From Pseudomonas tumuqii (GTDB lineage Bacteria; Pseudomonadota; Gammaproteobacteria; Pseudomonadales; Pseudomonadaceae), in NCBI RefSeq assembly GCF_013184545.1, contig NZ_JAAOJA010000002.1, positions 248,001-312,000 on the forward strand: a DNA stretch of 64,000 bases, written 5' to 3'. The notes beneath the pieces are model-generated. The model saw only the letters and a list, made by a program, of their open reading frames with translations. It was not told the DNA's origin and made no database searches. A program made the position numbers and the translations under genes. Below are positions 1 to 7,601 of the stretch, one piece after another; the stretch's first letter is position 1, and every line of letters starts with the position of its first letter.

Positions 1-77
1 CCGAGGAAAACCGCGTGATCGGCACACGTGCGTTGGGCTGCTGCATCGAGGCGGCCGGCCGGCGAGGCCAGGCATGA
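1..77 (+). CDS. 3' end of an unidentified upstream gene (partial)
   Basis: An open frame enters from the left edge and stops at the TGA at 75-77, which overlaps the ATG of the next gene in an ATGA arrangement. Such overlaps usually mark co-transcribed genes. Only 24 residues are visible, ending in CIEAAGRRGQA, too few to assign a family. The alternative is that this is chance open frame and the permease gene is first in its unit. Confidence 0.35.
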   Translation, partial: EENRVIGTRALGCCIEAAGRRGQA

Positions 78-973
78 CGCGCAGCCGCTCGGTCAACCTG
101 GCCTATGTCATCGTCGTGCTGATCTGGGCGACCACGCCACTGGCGATCCGCTGGGGCGCAGTGGACACCGGCTTCGCCTTTGCCGCCATGGCGCGCATGG
201 TCTTGGGCATGCTCTTTGCCCTGTTGCTGCACGCCCTGTGGCGCTTGCGCCTGCCATTGCATCGGCGTGCGTTGCTGTCCTACCTGTGTGCCGGTGGCGG
301 GCTGTTCGTCAGTATGTTCTGCGTCTACTGGGCGGCGCCGCGCATCGACTCGGGACTGATGTCGGTGATCTTCGGCCTGTCGCCGCTGGTCACCAGCCTG
401 CTGGCCGCGCTCTGGCTGCGCGAGCGCGGACTGGGGCTGAGCAGTGTGGTCGGCATGCTGCTGGGGGTGGCCGGGCTGGCGCTGATTTTTGCCGACCAGC
501 GCCTGACGACTGCGGGCGGCGGGCTGGCCGTCATCGTCGTGCTGTTGTTTGCCGTGCTGAGCCATGCCGCCAGCCTGGTCGGGCTGAAGTGGATCGCCGA
601 TGACAGCCCGCCGCTGGCCACCGCCACCGGTGCACTGCTGGTGGCGGCGCCGCTGTTCCTGCTCAGCTGGTGGCTGGCCGGGGGCAGCCTGCCGTCGACA
701 CTGTCGCTACGCGGTGGCCTGTCAATCGTCTACCTGGGGCTGTTCGGCTCGGTGCTCGGTTTTGCCCTGTACTGCTACATCGTGCGCTACCTGTCTTCGG
801 CCCAGGTGGCACTGATTCTGGTGCTCACACCGGTGCTGGCCCTGCTGATCGGCCGGCTGTTCAACGATGAACAGTTGCGGTCCCAGGTCTGGTTGGGCGC
901 TGCGGTCATCTGCTCTGGCCTGCTGCTGCACCAACGCGGCAGCAGGCCAGCGGTTGGCCGCTGTGGCGGCTAG
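74..973 (+). CDS. EamA/DMT-family inner-membrane transporter
   Basis: This encodes a 299-residue, very hydrophobic protein with about ten predicted membrane segments in two similar halves (roughly residues 8-138 and 150-285). That is the layout and length of the drug/metabolite transporter superfamily with duplicated EamA domains. Members export amino acids, metabolites or drugs across the inner membrane; the substrate cannot be read from sequence. The ATG is chosen because it starts just before the first membrane helix (LAYVIVVLIWATTPLAIRW) and overlaps the stop of the preceding frame. Its stop overlaps the convergent enoyl-CoA hydratase-like gene by 4 bases, so there is no room for a terminator between them. 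Confidence 0.88.
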   Translation: MTRSRSVNLAYVIVVLIWATTPLAIRWGAVDTGFAFAAMARMVLGMLFALLLHALWRLRLPLHRRALLSYLCAGGGLFVSMFCVYWAAPRIDSGLMSVIFGLSPLVTSLLAALWLRERGLGLSSVVGMLLGVAGLALIFADQRLTTAGGGLAVIVVLLFAVLSHAASLVGLKWIADDSPPLATATGALLVAAPLFLLSWWLAGGSLPSTLSLRGGLSIVYLGLFGSVLGFALYCYIVRYLSSAQVALILVLTPVLALLIGRLFNDEQLRSQVWLGAAVICSGLLLHQRGSRPAVGRCGG

Positions 974-1746
974 CGGCCCTTGAACTGCGCCGGGCGCTTT
1001 TGCAGGAAGGCATTTACGGCTTCCTGAAAGTCTTCGCCCTGGGCGCAGGCGGCAAAGGCGGCCTTTTCCGCCTCCAGCTGCTCGCCCTGTGTGTTGTCGA
1101 AAGCCTGACGCAGCAGGCGCTTGAGATGCCCCTGGGCCACCGGCGAGGATTGCGCGAGGCGTTCGGCCAGGGCCTGGGTCGCGCTCTCCAGTTCCTCGAC
1201 GGCGACCACCTGGTTGACGATGCCCAACCGGCAGGCATGCTCGGCATCCAGCGGCTCGCCCAGCAGGGCGATGTGCAGGGCGCGGCGCAGGCCGACCAGG
1301 CGCGGCAGGTGCCAGCTGGCACCGAGGTCGCAGCTGGCGCCCAGGCTCAGGTAGGCGAAATTGAAGCGGCTGTTGGCCGCGGCCAGGGCTAAGTCGCAGG
1401 CCAGCACTATGCTCATGCCGGCACCGGCGGCGGCACCGCGCACGCTGGCGATCACCGGGGCAGGGCAATTGGCGAGCAGCAGCATGGCCTCGTTCAGCGG
1501 CTGGATCAGCTCGTCGGCAATCGACTGCGGCGCGGACTTGAACTGGGCGATATCGCCACCGGCCATGAAGGCACGGCCCTCGCCGCTGAGCACGATGACC
1601 CGCACGCCCGGATCGGCCACGGTCGCCCGGCAGGCGTCGAGAAAGGCCCGGGCCATGGCACTGTCGATGGCGTTCAGGGCCTCGGGGCGGTTGAAGCGGA
1701 TATGGGTGATGACACCCGGCTGCAGGCTGATCGGTTGACTGCTCAT
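970..1746 (-). CDS. Enoyl-CoA hydratase/isomerase family protein, probably an isomerase
   Basis: This is a 258-residue crotonase-fold protein, normal length for the family. The oxyanion-hole segments are present (GEGRAFMAGGDIAQF near residues 55-69 and RGAAAGAGMSIVLACDL near 104-120). Both glutamates of classical enoyl-CoA hydratase are missing: the GGGCEL position reads GAGMSI and the QPEI position reads FAYL. An Asp occurs in ASCDLGASWHLPRLVG, the place where PaaG-type and delta3-delta2 enoyl-CoA isomerases carry their catalytic Asp. I therefore favour double-bond isomerisation over hydration; this is inferred from an alignment done by eye. It is the last gene of the beta-oxidation-like operon, 54 bases after the histidine phosphatase. 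Confidence 0.85.
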   Translation of the reverse strand: MSSQPISLQPGVITHIRFNRPEALNAIDSAMARAFLDACRATVADPGVRVIVLSGEGRAFMAGGDIAQFKSAPQSIADELIQPLNEAMLLLANCPAPVIASVRGAAAGAGMSIVLACDLALAAANSRFNFAYLSLGASCDLGASWHLPRLVGLRRALHIALLGEPLDAEHACRLGIVNQVVAVEELESATQALAERLAQSSPVAQGHLKRLLRQAFDNTQGEQLEAEKAAFAACAQGEDFQEAVNAFLQKRPAQFKGR

Positions 1747-1800
1747 GCGCGGTTTCCAGTTGGGAGGGGTTGCATGCTCGCGCGCCTGCTGTGGCGTTCA

Positions 1801-2502
1801 TCACGAGCGGTAGTCGCGCCAGACTTTCTCCATCACGGTGAGCTGCTGGCCGGGGCGGATCAGGTCGTAGGCGGTGAGGTTGAGGGTGCGGATGAAGGCC
1901 CGCTCGATAATGGCCGCGTGGATGTCCGCCTCGATGATGTTGATGCAGGCCGGATCCTGTTCGAAGCCCTTCAGCCCGCCGAGGCCGCCGCCGATGATCT
2001 GTCCGAGCAGCACCCGGTTGACCGCATCGTGGGCGACGATCAGCAGATGCTGCCAGTCATCCCGGGCGATCAGTTGGTCCCAGGCCTGGTTGACCCGCAT
2101 GGCGAAGTCGCTCCAGAGTTCGCCGCCGATGAAGCGCGCGCCGGGTTGCTCGGCGCCGTCATAGGCGTAGGCGATGCTGCGCTCGCGGTCCTGGCGCGGG
2201 ATCTCGCGCAGGCGTCCGCCGCGAATTTCCTGCAGCCGTGGCTCGGCGTGCAGGGGCAGGTCGCGGCCGTGGAGAATGTGCCGAGCGGTTTCCTCGGTGC
2301 GCGGCAGGCCGGAACAGACGGCCAGATCGAAGCGGATCTCGGCGAGCAAGGCGCTGGCCGCGGCGGCCTGTTGCCGACCCCTTGCGGTGAGTGGTACCTG
2401 GCGTGGATCGGGCGGCTGGCCCTGCGCATCGAAATAGCTGACCTCGGCATGCCGCAGCAGGTAGATGCGTCGCCGTGGTCGCGGGGCGGCCCTGACTGTC
2501 AT
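1801..2502 (-). CDS. Histidine phosphatase (phosphoglycerate mutase-like) family protein
   Basis: This encodes a 233-residue cytoplasmic protein. The N-terminal motif LLRHAEVS supplies the phospho-accepting His at about residue 18. CSGLPRTEETARHIL gives the phosphate-binding Arg, LQEIRGG the acid, and LIVAHDAVNRVLLG the second conserved His. These are the hallmarks of branch 1 of the histidine phosphatase superfamily. The substrate is unknown. Its start overlaps the stop of the DUF6285 gene (ATGA), so it is translationally coupled to a kinase and partner set. It might dephosphorylate an intermediate made by that kinase, or do repair; this is inference. Confidence 0.85.
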   Translation of the reverse strand: MTVRAAPRPRRRIYLLRHAEVSYFDAQGQPPDPRQVPLTARGRQQAAAASALLAEIRFDLAVCSGLPRTEETARHILHGRDLPLHAEPRLQEIRGGRLREIPRQDRERSIAYAYDGAEQPGARFIGGELWSDFAMRVNQAWDQLIARDDWQHLLIVAHDAVNRVLLGQIIGGGLGGLKGFEQDPACINIIEADIHAAIIERAFIRTLNLTAYDLIRPGQQLTVMEKVWRDYRS

Positions 2503-2915
2503 CGGCTGCTGTCCGCCAGATAGCGCGGATTGCTCTCCGCTACCCGTTGTCGGGCGATGTGCAGCAAGTGCCGAACCACCTGAGTACGGCTTTCGCCGGC
2601 ATCGGCGGCGCCACTGCGGATCAGTTGGCCGAACTGTCGATTGGCCCGTTGCAGTTGTTGGCGCAACGCTGCCGTTTCGCTGGTTTCGCTGGTTTCGCTG
2701 GTTTCGCTGGTTGGCGCCAGCAGGCGTGCCAGACTGGCCAGCTCTTGTCGTTCCGGTGCTTCGCCGTTTTGCAGTTGGCGGGCGGCGATGCCCAGCGCCC
2801 GGGCGATCATCAGGCCGGCCTGGCGTTTGTCGGCGGGCAGGGCAGGCAACAGTTCATCGCGCAGCAGGGCTTCGGCACTGGCCAGCAAATCTTCGCCGCG
2901 GGGTTGGTCACGCAT
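2499..2915 (-). CDS. DUF6285 small protein, LvaB-like kinase partner
   Basis: This is a 138-residue soluble protein starting MRDQPRGEDLLASAEALL, with a helical N-terminus. DUF6285 proteins are regularly encoded next to APH-like acyl-CoA kinases; I believe LvaB of the P. putida levulinate pathway, which is needed for activity of the LvaA kinase, belongs here. The start is chosen because its ATG shares one base with the stop of the kinase gene (TGATG), although the same frame stays open upstream to 3365 inside the kinase gene. The downstream phosphatase overlaps by ATGA. A four-fold Ser-Glu-Thr repeat lies mid-protein, encoded by a 9-bp tandem repeat. Family assignment is from recall of domain and context. 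Confidence 0.75.
   Translation of the reverse strand: MRDQPRGEDLLASAEALLRDELLPALPADKRQAGLMIARALGIAARQLQNGEAPERQELASLARLLAPTSETSETSETSETAALRQQLQRANRQFGQLIRSGAADAGESRTQVVRHLLHIARQRVAESNPRYLADSSR
2674..2709. repeat. 9-bp tandem repeat, four copies, in frame
   Basis: Four perfect copies of GTTTCGCTG lie head to tail inside the DUF6285 gene. Read on the minus strand they encode Ser-Glu-Thr four times. The unit length is a multiple of three, so copy-number change would lengthen or shorten the protein without breaking the frame. Confidence 0.95.
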
Positions 2916-3928
2916 CAGGTCGCCTCCGTCATGCACAGGATTTCGTATTCCAGCTCCGGCACGCTGTGACCGGTCAGTGCCAGCAGCAACGAGCTTTCTT
3001 CGCCGCAGAGGTGCCGCTGCGCCTGCTGGATGGCGATGATCGCCCAGTTGAGATGGGCCATGACCTCCCAGTAGCGCACCTGCTCGGCATCGATGGCCCG
3101 GCCGCTGACGCTCTGGTAGCCGCGATAGAAGTCGCTGCGCGCGCCGATACCGCCGGCCTCCAGTTGCGGCGCGCCGAAGCGCCAGCATTTGGCACAGAAC
3201 CAGCCGATGTCTTCCAGCGGGTCGCTCCAGCCGGCGAACTCCCAGTCGAGTATGGCGGTGAGGCCGTGCGCATCGACCATGTAGTTGCCGGTGCGAAAAT
3301 CGCGGTGGGCAAGGACGATGTCGCCCCGTGGCGGTGCGTGGCGCTCCAGCCAGCGCAGCCCCCATTCGAGTGCAGGGTGCGCGCTGTGATGTCGATCGAG
3401 GAAGGCGCGGTAGCGCTCGATCGCCTGCAGCGCCGGGGCCTGGTCATAGCTGGGCAAAAAGTCGAGATCGGCGCGCGGTGGGCGAATCGAGTGGATCCGC
3501 GCCAGCTCGACGCCGAGGCGGAAGGTCAGGGCGGCGCGATCGCCGCCCAGGCTAGTGTCCTTGACCACTGCATGGCCGGCGGCCAGGCCGCCGACCTTGC
3601 GCATGACGAAGAACGGCCGGCCGATGACCTGCGCGGCACTGCACAGCCACAGCGGTTCGGGCACGGTGACCCCGGCGGCGAATGCCGCTTTGAGCAGGGC
3701 GAACTCCTGGACGCGGCCATGGCTGGCCGACACCCCTGACGGCGAGTCGATGCGGATGACCAACTCCAGGGTGCCGGCGAAGGCCCCGCTGCTGACGTTG
3801 GCGATGGCCAGCCAGTTCTCCTGGATGGCACCGCCGGAGAGCAGACGGAACTCGCTGAATGTGACCGCCTCGGCCTCGGCCCGCTGGGCGATGTAGACCT
3901 CGAGCGCGCTACGCAGTGAGTCGCTCAT
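2915..3928 (-). CDS. Phosphotransferase (APH family), probable 4-hydroxyacyl-CoA kinase
   Basis: This encodes a 337-residue protein with the aminoglycoside-phosphotransferase/choline-kinase fold. The Brenner-type catalytic loop HRDFRTGNYMVD lies near residue 207 and the metal-binding DWEFAG near 226; an N-lobe LVIRIDSPSG segment precedes them. It is not an antibiotic kinase by context: it overlaps an ACAD10/11-like dehydrogenase upstream (ATGA) and a DUF6285 gene downstream (TGATG). LvaA of P. putida and the kinase domains of mammalian ACAD10/11 phosphorylate 4-hydroxyacyl-CoAs, and I infer the same reaction here. The chain length of the natural substrate is unknown. Confidence 0.85.
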   Translation of the reverse strand: MSDSLRSALEVYIAQRAEAEAVTFSEFRLLSGGAIQENWLAIANVSSGAFAGTLELVIRIDSPSGVSASHGRVQEFALLKAAFAAGVTVPEPLWLCSAAQVIGRPFFVMRKVGGLAAGHAVVKDTSLGGDRAALTFRLGVELARIHSIRPPRADLDFLPSYDQAPALQAIERYRAFLDRHHSAHPALEWGLRWLERHAPPRGDIVLAHRDFRTGNYMVDAHGLTAILDWEFAGWSDPLEDIGWFCAKCWRFGAPQLEAGGIGARSDFYRGYQSVSGRAIDAEQVRYWEVMAHLNWAIIAIQQAQRHLCGEESSLLLALTGHSVPELEYEILCMTEAT

Positions 3929-5091
3929 AGGCTGAATTTCTTGAAGATGCGTTTGGCCAGGCTCCAGCGGTGCACTTCCGAGGGACCGTCGTAGATGCGG
4001 AAGGCGCGCATGTCGGCAAAGATCCGCGCGACTATGGTTTCACCGGTCACGCCCTGGCCGCCGAGGACCTGCACGCTGCGATCGGCGACGCGCCAGGCGG
4101 CCTCCGAGGCCAGCACCTTGGTCATGCTCGACTCGCTCAGGGCCAGGCTGCCCTGGTCGAGTACCCAGGCGGTGTGAAGGATGGCCAGGCGCGCGCTGTG
4201 CATGTCCATCTCGTTGTCGGCGAGCATGAAACCGACGCCTTCGTGGCGCCCTAGTTCCTTGCCGAAGGCCATGCGCCGGGTGGCATAGCGGGCGGCGATA
4301 TCATGGCAGCGACGCGCCTGGCCGAGCCAGCGCATGCAGTGGGTCAGGCGCGCCGGGGAGAGGCGCACCTGGGCGTATTTGAAGCCCTCGCCCAGTTCGC
4401 CGAGGATGGCGCTGGACGGCACTCGCAGGCCCTCGAATGCCACCACGCAGTGGCCACCGGGGAAGCAGGAGTCCAGCGAATCCATGCTGCGTTCGATGCG
4501 GATGCCCGGGGTGGCCATGTCGGCGAGGAACATGGTGGCGCGACCGTCTTCCAGCTTGGCCATGATGATCGCCAGGGTCGCGCCTTCGGCCCCGGTGATG
4601 AACCACTTGCGGCCATTGATCACGAAGTCGTCGCCATCGCGTACCGCCAGGGTCTGCAGCATCGACGGATCGGAACCGGCGCCGGGGTCCGGCTCGGTCA
4701 TGCAGAAGCAGGAGCGGATCTGTCCGGCGGCCAGTGGACGCAGCCAGCGTTCTTTCTGCGCGTGGGTGGCGACCGCTTCCAGCAGGTGCATATTGCCTTC
4801 GTCGGGGGCGGCGATGTTCAGGGCGACCGGGCCGAGGGTGGAGTAGCCTGCCTCCTCGAAGAATACCGCCTTGCTGCGGTGATCGAGGCCAAGGCCGCCG
4901 TACTCCGCTGACACGTGAGCCGAAAGCAGGCCGGCGCTGGCGGCGGCAGCGATCAACTCGCGGCGCAGCGCTTCGCTGGGGCCGTGGGCGCCGCAGCGTG
5001 GATCCTTCTCGAAGGGGATGACCCGGGTGGCGATAAAGTCGCGCACCCGCATCTGCAGGTCGGTCAGTTCGGTGGCAATCGTAAAGTCCAT
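3925..5091 (-). CDS. Acyl-CoA dehydrogenase, ACAD10/11 (LvaC-like) class
   Basis: This is a 388-residue FAD-dependent acyl-CoA dehydrogenase of full length. The flavin/substrate segment CFCMTEPDPGAGSDPS and the C-terminal helix motif IYDGPSEVHR (near residue 368) are clear. Where medium-chain enzymes have the catalytic Glu in YEGT, this one has Asp in YDGP, as I recall for ACAD10/11-type enzymes. In that class the enzyme acts on 4-phospho-acyl-CoA and phosphate is lost during conversion to an enoyl-CoA. It is coupled by ATGA to the kinase gene and lies 32 bases after the 3-hydroxyacyl-CoA dehydrogenase gene. The start is preceded by a purine-rich GAGAG stretch. Confidence 0.9.
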   Translation of the reverse strand: MDFTIATELTDLQMRVRDFIATRVIPFEKDPRCGAHGPSEALRRELIAAAASAGLLSAHVSAEYGGLGLDHRSKAVFFEEAGYSTLGPVALNIAAPDEGNMHLLEAVATHAQKERWLRPLAAGQIRSCFCMTEPDPGAGSDPSMLQTLAVRDGDDFVINGRKWFITGAEGATLAIIMAKLEDGRATMFLADMATPGIRIERSMDSLDSCFPGGHCVVAFEGLRVPSSAILGELGEGFKYAQVRLSPARLTHCMRWLGQARRCHDIAARYATRRMAFGKELGRHEGVGFMLADNEMDMHSARLAILHTAWVLDQGSLALSESSMTKVLASEAAWRVADRSVQVLGGQGVTGETIVARIFADMRAFRIYDGPSEVHRWSLAKRIFKKFSL

Positions 5092-5123
5092 GGGGCAGCT
5101 CTCGCGTGGCAGTGCGTCGAATA

Positions 5124-5975
5124 TCAGGCGTAGCGGTAGAAACCGCGGCCACTCTTGCGGCCCAGATAGCCGGCCTCGACCATTTCCCGCAGCAGCGGGG
5201 CCGGGCGGTATTTGCAGTCGTTGAAGCTGCGGTAGAACACCTCCATTACCGCCAGCAGGGTGTCCAGGCCGATCAGGTCGGCCAGCGCCAGCGGGCCGAT
5301 GGGGTGGTTGCAGCCCAGGCGCATGCCTTCGTCGATGTGCTCGGCACTGGCCAGGCCTTCCTGGAGAACGAAGACCGCCTCGTTGAGCATGGGCACGAGG
5401 ATGCGGTTGACGGCGAAGCCGGGGCTGTTCCTGGCGCTGATCGCGGTCTTGTGGAGGCGCGCAACCAAGGCTTCGGCGGCGGCCTGGGTGCTATCGCTGG
5501 TCTGCAGGCCGCGGATCAGTTCGACCAGGGCCATGACCGGCACCGGGTTGAAGAAGTGCATGCCGATGAAACGATCCGGGCGTCCGCTGGCGGCGGCCAG
5601 CTTGGTGATGGAAATCGACGAGGTGTTGCTGGCGATCAGGCAGTGCGGGCCGACGCTGGCGTCGATGTCCTTGAGGATCTGCAGCTTCAGCGACTCGGAC
5701 TCGGTGGCCGCCTCGATCACCAGGTCGGCGTCGATCAGGGTGTGTTTGTCGGTGCTGCAGCGCAGGCGGCCGAGCGCGTCACACTTGCCCGCCTCGTCGA
5801 GGCTGCCCTTGCGCAGCAGTTTGTCCAGACTACTCTCGATGCTCTGTTGGCCACGCAGCAGCGCCGAATCGCTGACGTCCAGCATGATAACTTCGAGGCC
5901 GGCCATGGCGCAGGCCTGGGCGATGCCATTGCCCATGGTGCCGGCGCCGACCACGCCAACGGTATTTATCTGCAT
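5124..5975 (-). CDS. 3-hydroxyacyl-CoA (3-hydroxybutyryl-CoA) dehydrogenase
   Basis: This encodes a 283-residue NAD(P)-dependent dehydrogenase oxidising 3-hydroxyacyl-CoA to 3-ketoacyl-CoA. The Rossmann motif GVVGAGTMGNGIA sits at residues 7-19, the catalytic His at about residue 138 in FIGMHFFNPVPVM, and the C-terminal helical domain (RILVPMLNEAVFVLQEG, then RKSGRGFYRY) is complete. Length matches stand-alone Hbd/PaaH enzymes rather than the FadB fusion. A GGAG lies seven bases before the ATG. It is the second gene of the operon, between thiolase and acyl-CoA dehydrogenase, and gives the third step of the beta-oxidation spiral. Confidence 0.93.
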   Translation of the reverse strand: MQINTVGVVGAGTMGNGIAQACAMAGLEVIMLDVSDSALLRGQQSIESSLDKLLRKGSLDEAGKCDALGRLRCSTDKHTLIDADLVIEAATESESLKLQILKDIDASVGPHCLIASNTSSISITKLAAASGRPDRFIGMHFFNPVPVMALVELIRGLQTSDSTQAAAEALVARLHKTAISARNSPGFAVNRILVPMLNEAVFVLQEGLASAEHIDEGMRLGCNHPIGPLALADLIGLDTLLAVMEVFYRSFNDCKYRPAPLLREMVEAGYLGRKSGRGFYRYA

Positions 5976-6017
5976 CTCGTTACTCCCGGTGTTCTGCTGG
6001 CGGGTGCACCCGCTGGT

Positions 6018-7205
6018 TCAAAGGCGTTCGAAAATGGCGGCGATACCCTGGCCGCCACCGATGCACATGGTCACCAGGGCATAGCGGCCCTGGCTGCGGT
6101 GCAGTTCGTAGATCGCCTTGGTGGTGATGATCGCGCCGGTGGCACCGACCGGATGACCGAGGGAAATTCCCGAGCCATTCGGATTGACCTTCAGCGGGTC
6201 CATGCCCAGCTCCTGGGTAACGGCGCACGCCTGGGCGGCGAAGGCCTCGTTGGCCTCGATCACATCCATCTGCTGCATGCTCAAACCGCAGCGCTGCAGC
6301 ACCAGGCGCACCGCCGGCACTGGGCCCATGCCCATATAGGCCGGGTCGACCCCTGCGTGGGCATAACCGACCAGCCGGGCCAGCGGTTCAAGGCCCAGGG
6401 TACGTGCGCGATGCTCCTCGGCCAGCACCACGGCAGCGGCGCCATCGTTGAGGCCAGAGGCGTTGCCAGGGGTGACGGTGCCGTTTTCCTTGAGGAATAC
6501 GGCCTTCATCCCGGCCAGCTGCTCCAGGGTCAGTTCAGGGCGGATGTGCTCATCGCAATCGAAGCTGATGGCGCCGCGACGGGTCTTGATCTCGACCGGA
6601 ACGATCTGTTCCTTGAAGTAGCCTTTGGCCGAGGCCTTGGCGGCGCGGCGCTGGCTCTCCAGGGCGAGGGCATCCTGCATCTCGCGGCTGATACCGTAGC
6701 GGCTGGCGACGTTTTCCGCGGTGACGCCCATGTGGATGCGCTGCCAGGGGTCATGCAGGATGCCGTTCATGTAGTCGATCACCTGGTTGTCACCCAGGCG
6801 TGCGCCCCAGCGCATGCTCGGCAGCAGGAACGGGCCGCGGCTCATGTTCTCGGCGCCGGCACCGATGGCGATATCGGTATCGCCCAGCAGAATCGCTTGG
6901 GCCGCGGAGATGATCGCCTGCAGTCCCGAACCGCACAGGCGGTTGACATTGAAGGCGGGGGTTTCTTGCGGTATCCCCGAATCCATGGCGGCTACTCGGC
7001 TCAGGTAGGCATCGCGAGGTTCCGTCGGGATCACGTTGCCCATCACCACGTGACCGACTTCGCCAGGGTCGACACCGGAGCGGGTCAGGGCCGCCGAGCA
7101 GACTGTGGTAGCCAGGGTGGCGAGGGGCGTGTCTTTCAGGGTTCCGCCGAAGGCGCCGATTGGGGTACGTGCGGCACTGAGTACGAAAATTTGACGCTGA
7201 GCCAT
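6018..7205 (-). CDS. Acetyl-CoA acyltransferase (thiolase)
   Basis: This is a 395-residue thiolase of normal length. The nucleophilic Cys lies near residue 89 in NVNRLCGSGLQA. NEAFAAQACAV, GSGISLGHPVGATGA (His near 348) and MCIGGGQGIA (Cys near 381) complete the active site. It cleaves 3-ketoacyl-CoA to acetyl-CoA and a shortened acyl-CoA, or runs the condensation in reverse. It is the first gene of the operon, with AAGGAC five bases before the ATG and a long AT-rich upstream region. Sequence does not separate acetyl-CoA acetyltransferase from a longer-chain or propionyl-releasing thiolase; the latter would fit degradation of 4-hydroxyvalerate-like substrates. Confidence 0.93.
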   Translation of the reverse strand: MAQRQIFVLSAARTPIGAFGGTLKDTPLATLATTVCSAALTRSGVDPGEVGHVVMGNVIPTEPRDAYLSRVAAMDSGIPQETPAFNVNRLCGSGLQAIISAAQAILLGDTDIAIGAGAENMSRGPFLLPSMRWGARLGDNQVIDYMNGILHDPWQRIHMGVTAENVASRYGISREMQDALALESQRRAAKASAKGYFKEQIVPVEIKTRRGAISFDCDEHIRPELTLEQLAGMKAVFLKENGTVTPGNASGLNDGAAAVVLAEEHRARTLGLEPLARLVGYAHAGVDPAYMGMGPVPAVRLVLQRCGLSMQQMDVIEANEAFAAQACAVTQELGMDPLKVNPNGSGISLGHPVGATGAIITTKAIYELHRSQGRYALVTMCIGGGQGIAAIFERL

Positions 7206-7601
7206 GACAAGTCCTTCAGCAGGGCCAGTGCGAGTGGTCCCGATTGCGTGAGAGTGTTGGTTCCAAGGTGCCGATTAAGGCCGTGTAGGAGAGGCCTCAG
7301 ATGCTTGTTAAATTAAAAAACATTTTTGTTCGTTTGTAAATGATTGCGCCTTGGCGAATCCTCGCATAGAGTCAATTTGGTCAAAGAGTGACGGCGGTGC
7401 GGCGTACAGAAAACTCCTGTACGTGTGAGTCCCGCAGATCTACTTGGCAAGCTGAGTCGACAGAATGGAGGCGCGTGGTTGCAATAGAGCGCCCACGGGG
7501 ACCCATCAGCACCAAGGCGGAAAAGGATTGGCTGAAGCGAAAACCCGAGTGCTGTATCGCAAGGGCTTGGGATGAAAGAGTCTTTCTCTTGAGAAAAAAC
7601 A
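7206..7601. other. 396-bp intergenic region, probable divergent promoters
   Basis: This region separates the minus-strand thiolase operon from a plus-strand small ORF. An AT-rich stretch at 7303-7345 contains, on the minus strand, a TTTACA-like -35 (7335-7340) and an AATTT-containing -10 region around 7310-7316; the spacing is on the long side, so this is only a candidate. A 7-bp inverted repeat, CGTACAG/CTGTACG with a 7-bp spacer (7403-7423), looks like a dimeric regulator site. No convincing coding sequence was found; an overlapping open frame at 7388-7792 is discounted. Confidence 0.4.
7403..7423. promoter_or_regulatory. Palindromic operator candidate
   Basis: The perfect inverted repeat CGTACAG, seven bases, CTGTACG is centred about 210 bp upstream of the thiolase start and 190 bp upstream of the 61-residue ORF. 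Its size suits a homodimeric regulator. The regulator is unknown. Confidence 0.3.

Noticed and set aside
2465..3739. A 424-codon plus-strand open frame
   Set aside because: Antisense to the DUF6285 and kinase genes; the tandem FRW repeat in it is only the other-strand reading of the Ser-Glu-Thr repeat.
2915..3928. Aminoglycoside-resistance phosphotransferase
   Set aside because: The fold matches, but overlap with an acyl-CoA dehydrogenase and DUF6285 gene points to acyl-CoA metabolism rather than antibiotic resistance.
5106..7316. A 736-codon plus-strand open frame
   Set aside because: It is antisense to the 3-hydroxyacyl-CoA dehydrogenase and thiolase genes, has no domain pattern and shows the His/Gly/Gln-rich composition typical of shadows in GC-rich DNA.
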